53,542 bases of DNA, from contig NW_019174090.1 in the NCBI RefSeq assembly GCF_001642475.1, positions 1 to 53,542 on the forward strand, read 5' to 3'. This DNA is from Fonsecaea monophora. Its lineage: Eukaryota; Ascomycota; Eurotiomycetes; Chaetothyriales; Herpotrichiellaceae. The position numbers and the translations under genes are program-made. Below the pieces are notes generated by a model. It saw only the letters and a list, made by a program, of their open reading frames with translations, searched no databases and was not told the DNA's origin. This document shows, piece by piece, positions 18,015 to 26,612 of this stretch; the first letter of the stretch is position 1; each line of letters begins with the position of its first letter.

Positions 18015-19497
18015 AATCGACTGCTATGCTTGGTCTTCTCCGTGGCTAATGGGTGGGTGGGAATAGAGGGATGACTTTATACAACGCAGGGGGAAAAAAA
18101 CTGCCTGGTACAAAATGTATCTCATATTGTGATTCGCTATGTGGTGGGTGGCAGCCTATCAGCCTATCAAACTTGATCAGCCCTGGTTGGAGTCTGGGCG
18201 CCCCTGTCCTCGTACGAGCATGTTTAAATCTGGGGCGCTAATAGCGGATGGTGAGCTCGCTAGGGGCCCACGAGCTCTTTAGGGGAACGTTGTTATTCCT
18301 CTCAGGATTGGGTGGTGTGTAAGATGGGTAGTAACAGACCTGTATTAACGTGGTACCTCCTGGGCATTAGAGGGGTAATACTCCTGTAATTGAGCTGACA
18401 TTAACTCGTAATAGAATTTCTTGGGTTGACGCAATGTCCGTCTTCACGCGCACGGGCAACGGATCGGCGGCAGCGGCTAAGATTTGAGGTGCAGGCAGCC
18501 CGACGGTGGCCTTAGCACACTCGCTAGGTATCTTGTGCCGCCCGCAACGGAGAAGCAACAAGCACCAAGCTCCAGGCGTCTTTTCCTCCCTCTCTCCTCT
18601 TCCTCCACCTGCGCTACCTGCACCACCACCACCACCACAAGCGCCTTTTCCATGTCAGACCCATTCATCTCTTTTCGTCCCTTCTTCCTCCCTGGTCTTT
18701 TTCCATCTTTTCCCATCAACTTCATTTTAACCCTACCACTCCAATTAACGCAGCCCGCATGATCGCGCACTGACTCTCAACCTCTAACTGCGACTTCGCG
18801 ATTTACACAACCGCCAATCCGCCGCGTTTCCCTGCCACACGGGCTTCAAGCACCCATTTCAACCTCAAAACTCTACCTTGCGTTCTCTTCGGCAAATCGA
18901 GGTTCAATCCATTTTTCCCACGTATTGCGCGATCGATAATTCACTTTATCTTCCACTCGTCTTGCACTCGTCTTGCACTTGTCCTTGTGTACCTCTATCG
19001 ACTAGGACAGTGTCGAGGACGCGAAAACCCGGACGACGAACTCGATCTTAATTCACGCAACTGGCCTCAGGGAGCTGACAAAGGACCCTACACTTCGCTC
19101 TATTGCTATTCGGTAGTCTTGGCCCCCCAAAGTGCGGAACGCCGCAGATACGCCTGATCAGTGGGCGACTGCGTGGCTGTGGCTTTTCATCTGCGGCGAA
19201 CGACTTTCCTTTGACAGCGGGAAATTCAAGTCGAACAGAACAGGATCGAAACACTAGCGTGCAAAGACGAAGCCCAGGCATTGTCCAGACAGGATTATCT
19301 CAGCCCTTGAATAACCACGCTAACGGACGCCAAACCCACAGTGCCCAAGATCACCTGCGTCGATAGGAAGTTCCAACCTTGGGCTGGCCCAGATCGAGGG
19401 ATCCAAAGGGCCTTAAGATCACGTGATGTGCTCCGCCGCAAGCGATCAGACTCCGGGCCAATAGCATTCACCTTAGCTTGAAGGCCTGTGGGGGGGT
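18015..19497. other. Divergent promoter region between DYS1 and SNT1-like gene
   Basis: 1.48 kb shared upstream region. Pyrimidine-rich DNA with a CAC/CCA run near 18610-18640 probably belongs to the long 5' leader of the SNT1-like gene. At 18253-18277 two GAGCTC palindromes flank a GGGCCC palindrome. An upstream plus-strand frame of 92 codons (18484-18762) is low complexity and unsupported. Long leaders with uORFs are common for such regulators, but I cannot prove translation. Confidence 0.5.
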
Positions 19498-22400
19498 ATG
19501 TCGTCTTCAAGATATCCTCCTCCAGCAAGAGATCGCTCTCCACCTCGGTTCGATCGCAGACCGCCCACAAACTACACGCCTACAAGTTCGTCATACAGGG
19601 GTCAAGCGGAACCAGGTTTGCTGGCGGCGCAAAGAGATCCTCCTCGAGGTCCAAAGGCTGACTTCCGAGGTGGTGGTGGTTTTCCATTTGCGCCAACCGC
19701 GCGTGGAAGAGGTGGAGGATTCGCTCCCCGACCCAATGACACCTGGGAGAGAGATCGTGAAAGGGACCGCGAACGAGATACCCGGCCACCTCCACAGTCT
19801 TACCGCGCTCGAGAGGACGACCGCACCGAATGGACTCGGCGTGATCGCGATTTCGCAGTGACCGATCGAACCATTCCTTCAGCGAGAGATACCCGACCAT
19901 ATGTTGGCAGAGAGCGTTCGGCCTCTCCAGTCCGACCCAGGAGGGACTCGCGGGAATCGCTTCCCTCTAACTTTGCTCGCCCCACAGAATCTGCGTCGTC
20001 ATACTACCCTGCTGCAGGGCGTGGCGGGCTTAGCCGCGGTAGAGGCAGAGGCGATTGGGACCGGGGCAGAGGCCGGAGTTCTTTCGTAAGCGAACGCGAC
20101 CGAGAGCGAGATTTATTCCACCCACGTAGCCGTTCGAGAGAAAGCCGTCGTGATCGCGAGTTCGACCGCGGTCGGCCCGCCCCTGGGGATGCTGATCGCC
20201 CGGACAGGTACGAACGTCGCGATTATGAACGCAGTCGAGAGCCCGAAGTCAGGCCTCGGGACTTACGGGAGCACGATGTGTGGCCAAGGGATCAATCCCC
20301 GGCCAGGGGATCCACTGTAAATATGGCCGCTGCTGTTACTACCCCATCTGCCTCCGTCAGTGACCGACCTGGGAAGCCCGACTTTGAGGCAGGCAGACGG
20401 CCGTCAGTTGTCACCACTCCGATTAGTGCGCTCCGTGAAAATCGGCGTGATGGTGACGGAGCGGATTATTTTGGAAGTTCGAGGTTGGATACCTCCCGTC
20501 GTGAACCACCCCAGCTTCCACAACAACCTCCAACTCCGATCGGCCTTGACTATGGTCCTCCACCGTCCTTGCCGTCCGTCACCACTCCCGCCACAGAAAA
20601 GGCAACCATACCTAGGCCGCAAACTGCCAAGACGGAGCAAGGAGCACCTTCTCCAGCTACTTTTCAACCGCCTAGTGGGCCAAAAGCTGGCAGAACAGCT
20701 CCAGCAGCAAGTCTCGGCCAGTCTGTCAAAACGCCTCAGCACCAAGAGGCCTGGGCTCGCACTGAGCCTGTGTCGCGCCAGGTCCGGCCAGGTGTAATGA
20801 CAAGCGCAAGTAACTTATCCATGGAAGGTAGCGCAAAGAAAGACGAGCTGCCCGCCGAACCTAAACCCCCTGCTGCCCCAGCCGCTGACCGTGCTATGCC
20901 TCCAAATGTCCCGTCTGGTCCGCGAATGGGCAATACGACTCCCTACAAACACAGACTATCGTCAAGTGAGCCGGCTGGTTCGGGACCTCCTCCTATGGCA
21001 CCAAGGGAACCTTCAAAACCTTCCGGGCTTGACAATCGAGCCCCAGCAATTCCCACGGGCCCTCGTCTCGACCGTGAAGGAACAAGGACAAGCTCAGGGA
21101 CGGCCTCGAAGATATGGGTCTCTCCAGACTACAAGTCAAAGCCATCCATCATGAACGCGATGAATAAACCATTCCCGCTTGAAACTCGGGACAGAGGTCC
21201 TATACCAACGGGACCAAGACAGCAGAGCGTGGTCCCACCACACCCGGACAAGACCCGAGGGACCCATCCATCTGCAAACTCCCCTCCAACTGCGCCATCG
21301 GGACCCAGGGCCTTGATTGCAACAAGCCCTAAAATTCAAGACGTCAAAATGACCCTCTTACCTGCCAGGGGAGCAGCCAACGAGATACACCATCAAGAAG
21401 ATGTGATAATGTCGGTTCCCGCTTCCAGTGAGGACGACGACGACGACGAAGCTGGAGATGACTCCTTTGACGAAGAGTACTATGTTGAATCTGAAGAGAG
21501 GCACAAACGGGAAATGGAACTACTCGCGACAAAGAAACCACCGTCTCTACTACAGGATACGGTGGTAGTAGCCCTCCTGGTGAAGCTGCAATTTCTCCAT
21601 ATGATATCTCAAGATCCCGTGGCCAAACCTGAGACCACACCGGTGGAAGTTACAAAAGAGGAGGCACCTGTTACTGTTACTGTTCCAACTGGGTTACCAT
21701 CTCCACAGCAAGTCCCCGAAGAGACTGAGTCTAAGGAGGAAACATTGGCAACAGAACCACCATATCCCAAAGGACGGCCTCTCAAGCAGCCACCGGTGAA
21801 CCCGATACCCACCCCTCCTATCGAGGATTTACCATATCTGAAGTCGGGACCTATGGAGCCAGTTGTCTTTGAAGAATCGGATGATGAAGTCGAACGTGAA
21901 GCAGTTTCGATTCTTTTACAACAGGAATTTGAGCGTAATGCTTGGGACTGGAGATCCGAACTTGAAGAAATGCACGCAGAATTCAAGGCCCGATATCCTG
22001 TGTGGAAGCAAGAAATCCAGCAACTCGAGCAAGAACGCCGTGAGTCGCAGGCTAGCCCTGCGCCTGCTTCCCCTGCACCGTCAGCGGCGCCGTCAGTTAC
22101 ACCTTCACTAACCCACGAACGTACGAGAGGTGCGCGGAATACGACAGAAGCAGATCTGCAAGCCGCAATTTTGATGTCTCAGCAGTCTCTCAAAGAAGAG
22201 GAAGAACGACGCGAGAGAGAAGCAGCTTCCAGCTCTGTGCCCAACTATGACCTGGAGGCAGTGGTTCCGCCAATGTTAAAGCCCGCCGACATAGAACTAT
22301 CCCAGTTTGAAGAGAGAAATCGTCTCGTCCCAAATGACTTGGCGCTCTACGCTTTTGCCTATCTTCCACCCGAGGATGATTTTACAGAGGAGGAACAATC

Positions 22401-25400
22401 CCTCTTCATCGAAGCTTACTGTCAAACTCCGAAGAAATGGGGCACGATTGCAGAGTCCATCCCAGGTAGAACATATCAAGAGTGCATACTCCATTACTAC
22501 TTGACCAAGGCCAAGGCTCACTACAAAGACCTCTTGAGACGATCGCAGCCTAGGAAGCGCGGTCGGCGAGTGGCAGCGACCAAACCCCGTTCAACGGCTC
22601 TGATGTCCGAGCTTCTCAATGGTGACGATGCGGAAGCGACACCTGTTCCTGTCACAGACAGTGGGAGGCCAAGGCGGGCGGCGGCACCAACGTTCGGAGA
22701 TGCTCCGAGTGAAGCAGACTCTTCAACACCCGTTCCACAGTCGAAGAAGCTTACAGCGGCATTGAAAGACGGTAATTCAGATGGGAGTGCGAAAACCTCG
22801 AGGGGTCGCAAGACTGGGGCTGCCACGAAGGTGCGGAGGACCAAGGCACAAATACAGGCGGAGCAACAACAACAAGTTCTACCACTGGCCCCCGCTGAAG
22901 CCTCGCCGAGCAAAGCTGCGACTTCTACCAAGGCAGAAAGAGGGCGAACGCTTGTTCGTGCCGAAAATGTGCCCATCAGGCCCGATCCTCCTCCTTCCGT
23001 TCCGACAGTGCAAGTGCAGCGAGCAGTTGAAGCAGGTCTCCAGCCTTATCCTGTTGGCGATGTCCCCGCCGGTCCTCCGACAGCTCCATCGTCGGCCGCG
23101 GCCTCACCATATTCCAGTTATTGGTCAGTTACCGAACAGAATAAGTTCCCAGAACTTCTTTCATACTTTGGTCGAGACTTCACAGCAATTGCCGACTTCA
23201 TGAAAACGAAGAGCGCGATGATGGTGAGTCCGCCGCCACTTGGGTCACCCTCGGTGGCTAATAAGATGCAGATTAAGAATTATTACTCTCGGCAGGTCGA
23301 TGGCGGCAAGGATGAGCTCGAAAAGTTTGGTCAGATGGGAGATCAGATGCGTGAACAGATGCGCGTAGCTGGGAAAGTCGCCATTCCGCCTCCGAGTCCT
23401 ATTGTAACTTCAAAACGTCGACATGACACAGCGTTAGGTCCCCTCAGTCGTCCAACTACCCAGGGTGAACAGACCATCATGAATGGTGAGCTTGCAGTCT
23501 CAGCAATCAAACCGAGCGTTGTTGAAGACTTTCCAAGAAGTATGCTCGACAGGACAGTCTCCGGGGACATGGCATCTCAACCACACCCGGTCGCACGAGA
23601 GGCAATTCGTGAAGCCCCTTTGCCCACTCACCTTCCAACAAAGACCGAGGAGCTTCCAAGATTAGACGGTCGTCCAGCTCTCTTCAGCCATAAACCATTG
23701 CACGGTCCCAAAGCTGGCGTTTTTCAGGACGATGTTGGCTTCCAGCCGTCCCGTCAAACTCTCAGGGCACCACTTCAGGAGCAGTCGCCTCAAATACTCA
23801 CACAGAGACTTCCAGATATGCCGCGTCCTGAATTAGGTCAACAACCATCAATACCCGCAAACGGCCCTAGCCTTCTAGGGCTGCGAGAGCCTATCATACC
23901 CGTGCAGCAGCGATCCCAGGCTCCACCAGCTGTTCCCGTTCAGGTTCAAGCCCATGTTGAAAAGTATACCCAGCCAAATGCCCTGCATCCCAGCCATAGC
24001 CGCAACAGCAGCTCGACAACTCCGAGCCACCCGCCTTTAGAGACGCCTCAGGACATGGCTTCTTTACGTCGTATAGACAATCAACATGCACTGTACCGGA
24101 CCGGCCCGACAGAGTCCCCAGCATTGACACCGATCCAAATTCATACTTCTCAGCCGCCACGAGCTGAGATATCTCATCCTGCTGCTCCGCCGCCTCCTGC
24201 AGACACTCCGAAACCCCCAGCCAAACGCTCGAATGTGTTCGGCCTTCTCAACGACGATCCACCAGATCCACCGCCTAAGCGGCCGTCTTTGGAGGCACCG
24301 AAACGAGCATCCATTCTTTCTCCACAGATAACTGCTCTTCCTCCAGGTCCGACCCTCTTGCAGCAGCCTCGAAGTCAGCACCATCCTGAAGACTCACTCC
24401 TAAACAGAGCGTCGAGAGGCACGTATGGGCCCGGTGGCAGTAACGTGCTCTCTACAGGCAGCGGGCAGCAATCATCGACTGATTATCCCAGCGTATATTC
24501 TCCCGCTCCTGTCACTGGCCCCAGTAACGAAGCATGGATGGACCGTTTTGATCCACGCCAGCAGGGAGCCCCCAGCGACCAACGAAGTCACCATCACTCA
24601 CCTGCACCGAGTCCTTATTCCGTGATTCCACCGACTTCACAGCAGAGTAGTATCCCATCGCTCCACTCTTTGCGCGTGGATACCCCTCGAGCACCAGAAC
24701 GAGCTGGAATTGATCACCGAAGGACGCTGCTAGGCCAGATCAGCCAGATTCCACATGTACCCTCTCCTCCACCTCAACAACCGACGCAGGCTGTGCCGCA
24801 ACTACGCTCAGCCTCGACCTCGTCGCATCATTCACGGGTTGCCTCGGCAGGATACTCTGCTTCGCAGTCAACAAGTCAATCTTCGTCCCTCGGTCACCCG
24901 ACGATTCAGCAAAATCATTCTCACTCGGCGAGCTCAACTCCAGTCTCGAGTCTTCACCACCGACCTCAGTCGTCTCTTGAATTTCCGACTCGACTGACTA
25001 TCCAACAACACATGGCTCAACAAAACCAGCAGAAGCAACAGGAGCAGCAACGTGAACATGAAAGACAAATACGTCATCGAGAATTAGAGCGCGAACGGGA
25101 ACGGGAACGGGAGCAGCAACAACTACCACCACCACCTTCACAGCAGCAACAGCAGCAACAGCAACAGCAACAACAGATACGCCGGGAGATGTACAGTATG
25201 GAGCACCATGCCACTCCTCCGGTGCCCCGTCCAAACCAGATGGCTGCAGCAACTAATCAAGGCCACATGACATTTGCTCAACGCGACATTCCACGGACCT
25301 TTACGCCTCCACACACACACGGTGGTGCTCACACTCATTCTCATTCACCGTTTCCGGGCCCTAGTCGTGGTCCCGGGCAAATGGGAACGCCTCATCCTCT

Positions 25401-25695
25401 TCATCATCCGCATCCACATTCACACCAGCTACACCAACATCAACATCAGCATCAACATCAGCACCAACATCAACAACAGCACCCACAACAGCACCAGCAA
25501 CAGCAACAACACCAACATCAACATCAACATCAACACCAAGGGGGATCGCTTCCACACCTACAACCTCAAGGGTCAGGCCAACCACCGCCTCATCTGCACC
25601 ATCCTCACCCTCAAGCGCCGATCCTCCACCCGGGCCAGTCGGGGCACTTTCGAGCAATGAGCCAAGGAGAAGCGAGACGCGACGAGAGGAGGTGA
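19498..25695 (+). CDS. SNT1: SANT-domain corepressor subunit, Snt1-like (Set3 complex)
   Basis: Chromatin scaffold of the Snt1/NCoR-SMRT type, which joins SANT domains to the Set3-type histone deacetylase complex in the nucleus. ATG 19498 begins MSSSRYPPPARDRSPPR, followed by a long Arg/Asp- and Pro-rich disordered part. A conserved helical block (about residues 660-850) contains YYVESEERHKREMELL. SANT1 lies near 960-1012 (DDFTEEEQSLFIEAY, KKWGTIAESIPGRT, HYYLTKAKAHYKDLL), and SANT2 near 1208-1268 (YWSVTEQNKFPELL, FGRDFTAIADFM). SANT2 is interrupted by 23224-23271, a 48-nt segment with GTGAGT donor, CTAAT branch and CAG acceptor. Removal gives SAMM-IKNYY, the normal SANT helix 3; kept, it adds 16 residues with no stop. 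So the spliced protein is 2049 aa and the retained form 2065 aa. The C terminus carries poly-Gln and His-Gln repeats. Gene symbol by domain match, not by full alignment. Confidence 0.85.
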   Translation: MSSSRYPPPARDRSPPRFDRRPPTNYTPTSSSYRGQAEPGLLAAQRDPPRGPKADFRGGGGFPFAPTARGRGGGFAPRPNDTWERDRERDRERDTRPPPQSYRAREDDRTEWTRRDRDFAVTDRTIPSARDTRPYVGRERSASPVRPRRDSRESLPSNFARPTESASSYYPAAGRGGLSRGRGRGDWDRGRGRSSFVSERDRERDLFHPRSRSRESRRDREFDRGRPAPGDADRPDRYERRDYERSREPEVRPRDLREHDVWPRDQSPARGSTVNMAAAVTTPSASVSDRPGKPDFEAGRRPSVVTTPISALRENRRDGDGADYFGSSRLDTSRREPPQLPQQPPTPIGLDYGPPPSLPSVTTPATEKATIPRPQTAKTEQGAPSPATFQPPSGPKAGRTAPAASLGQSVKTPQHQEAWARTEPVSRQVRPGVMTSASNLSMEGSAKKDELPAEPKPPAAPAADRAMPPNVPSGPRMGNTTPYKHRLSSSEPAGSGPPPMAPREPSKPSGLDNRAPAIPTGPRLDREGTRTSSGTASKIWVSPDYKSKPSIMNAMNKPFPLETRDRGPIPTGPRQQSVVPPHPDKTRGTHPSANSPPTAPSGPRALIATSPKIQDVKMTLLPARGAANEIHHQEDVIMSVPASSEDDDDDEAGDDSFDEEYYVESEERHKREMELLATKKPPSLLQDTVVVALLVKLQFLHMISQDPVAKPETTPVEVTKEEAPVTVTVPTGLPSPQQVPEETESKEETLATEPPYPKGRPLKQPPVNPIPTPPIEDLPYLKSGPMEPVVFEESDDEVEREAVSILLQQEFERNAWDWRSELEEMHAEFKARYPVWKQEIQQLEQERRESQASPAPASPAPSAAPSVTPSLTHERTRGARNTTEADLQAAILMSQQSLKEEEERREREAASSSVPNYDLEAVVPPMLKPADIELSQFEERNRLVPNDLALYAFAYLPPEDDFTEEEQSLFIEAYCQTPKKWGTIAESIPGRTYQECILHYYLTKAKAHYKDLLRRSQPRKRGRRVAATKPRSTALMSELLNGDDAEATPVPVTDSGRPRRAAAPTFGDAPSEADSSTPVPQSKKLTAALKDGNSDGSAKTSRGRKTGAATKVRRTKAQIQAEQQQQVLPLAPAEASPSKAATSTKAERGRTLVRAENVPIRPDPPPSVPTVQVQRAVEAGLQPYPVGDVPAGPPTAPSSAAASPYSSYWSVTEQNKFPELLSYFGRDFTAIADFMKTKSAMMVSPPPLGSPSVANKMQIKNYYSRQVDGGKDELEKFGQMGDQMREQMRVAGKVAIPPPSPIVTSKRRHDTALGPLSRPTTQGEQTIMNGELAVSAIKPSVVEDFPRSMLDRTVSGDMASQPHPVAREAIREAPLPTHLPTKTEELPRLDGRPALFSHKPLHGPKAGVFQDDVGFQPSRQTLRAPLQEQSPQILTQRLPDMPRPELGQQPSIPANGPSLLGLREPIIPVQQRSQAPPAVPVQVQAHVEKYTQPNALHPSHSRNSSSTTPSHPPLETPQDMASLRRIDNQHALYRTGPTESPALTPIQIHTSQPPRAEISHPAAPPPPADTPKPPAKRSNVFGLLNDDPPDPPPKRPSLEAPKRASILSPQITALPPGPTLLQQPRSQHHPEDSLLNRASRGTYGPGGSNVLSTGSGQQSSTDYPSVYSPAPVTGPSNEAWMDRFDPRQQGAPSDQRSHHHSPAPSPYSVIPPTSQQSSIPSLHSLRVDTPRAPERAGIDHRRTLLGQISQIPHVPSPPPQQPTQAVPQLRSASTSSHHSRVASAGYSASQSTSQSSSLGHPTIQQNHSHSASSTPVSSLHHRPQSSLEFPTRLTIQQHMAQQNQQKQQEQQREHERQIRHRELEREREREREQQQLPPPPSQQQQQQQQQQQQIRREMYSMEHHATPPVPRPNQMAAATNQGHMTFAQRDIPRTFTPPHTHGGAHTHSHSPFPGPSRGPGQMGTPHPLHHPHPHSHQLHQHQHQHQHQHQHQQQHPQQHQQQQQHQHQHQHQHQGGSLPHLQPQGSGQPPPHLHHPHPQAPILHPGQSGHFRAMSQGEARRDERR
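25138..25176 (+). repeat. CAG/CAA repeat encoding poly-Gln
   Basis: Mixed CAG/CAA codons encode 13 or so consecutive Gln in the Snt1-like protein, just after an Arg-Glu repeat. The codon mixture limits slippage but length variation between strains is likely. Confidence 0.8.
25432..25541 (+). repeat. CATCAR minisatellite encoding His-Gln repeats
   Basis: Hexanucleotide units of the CATCAA/CATCAG/CACCAA type encode alternating His-Gln over about 36 residues (near residues 1979-2015), with an inner Gln-rich stretch. The run ends with QGGSLPHLQPQG. It is a low-complexity tail of the Snt1-like protein. Confidence 0.8.
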
Positions 25696-26612
25696 AGAGT
25701 GTTGACTTAAAGACCCCAGTGAGCTGTGTCTGCGGATGACATGTACGCGCTGCCAAAGGACTTTTATTTCGCACCGGAGAAGATTCTGTGTTTCTTTATG
25801 CCATCTTGGCTCTTCTTTTTCTATGTTGTTGTACATGTATGAGTGGATTGGGATAGCTGTAGGACTAGAATCCATTGTCACGAGTCTCTGCGAACAGGAA
25901 GGAGTGGGAATCAGCGAGTTATGTTCTTTTCTCGGTTTGGCCATGGGAGAGGATTTCAACCAGTGTCACGCTTCTAGTTTCGCAGTCAGGGTTCAGGTTT
26001 AGGGGGGATGGAGACGTTGTACTCGATCCAAGTGTACTGTGTATAGGACAGATGAAAGGAGACTAGCACCTATCTTGTTCAAGGGACAATAGTCCGAAGA
26101 TTGGTTGTTGCCTGGAATTCGTATCTGAATAAATGTGGCGGCGGTAGACGAAGAATGATGACCTGCACCGCCACAACTTTGAGGCACAGAGGTCCGAATA
26201 CGTCACCCCCTCAGAAGAGCCAAAGAGCCAAAGAGCCAACGTTTCCCACTGACACCCAAAACGGTGATCAGCGAGAGATTCCTCCCCAAGTCGATTGCTT
26301 CGCGCCTGAGTTTCTCGCCTTTTCCTACAGGGCTTACGCGGTCTTTCGCTTGTTAAAGTCGCTCTTCGACTCTTGATGCACTTCCAAATGAACTTGACGA
26401 TATAATAAGCTCCCTCCTTCTCCGTCGGACGCTCCGTAGTTTAATCACAGTCGTTTCACCGGCTCTGATGCGGCACCACTTCTTTCACCTTGCCTCGCTC
26501 TCGACCTGCCGCGGCTACATGGGCCATGTGAACCTTAGGCGACCACGATTCCAGAATCATTGAATTTCTGTCAAGCACGGCGCTGTTCGAAGCCAGCGCT
26601 CAAAAGATCATT
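25696..26612. other. Intergenic region between SNT1-like and MINDY genes
   Basis: 3' region of the SNT1-like gene and promoter of the MINDY gene, both on the plus strand. A threefold AGAGCCAA tandem repeat lies at 26216-26239. No gene is supported; the few open frames are under 130 codons and mostly antisense. Confidence 0.5.
26216..26239. repeat. Three tandem copies of AGAGCCAA
   Basis: Three exact 8-bp units directly abut each other about 380 bases upstream of the MINDY start codon. It may be a slipped microsatellite or a factor-binding array; nothing else is known. Confidence 0.7.

Noticed and set aside
18484..18762. 92-codon plus-strand frame upstream of the SNT1-like gene
   Set aside because: Pyrimidine-rich low-complexity leader with Ser/Pro/Leu; no start context or domain, so treated as 5' leader.
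25361..25774. 137-codon minus-strand frame over the His-Gln repeat
   Set aside because: Antisense of a repeat; Val/Asp/Gly repeats are a by-product of the CAT/CAA units.
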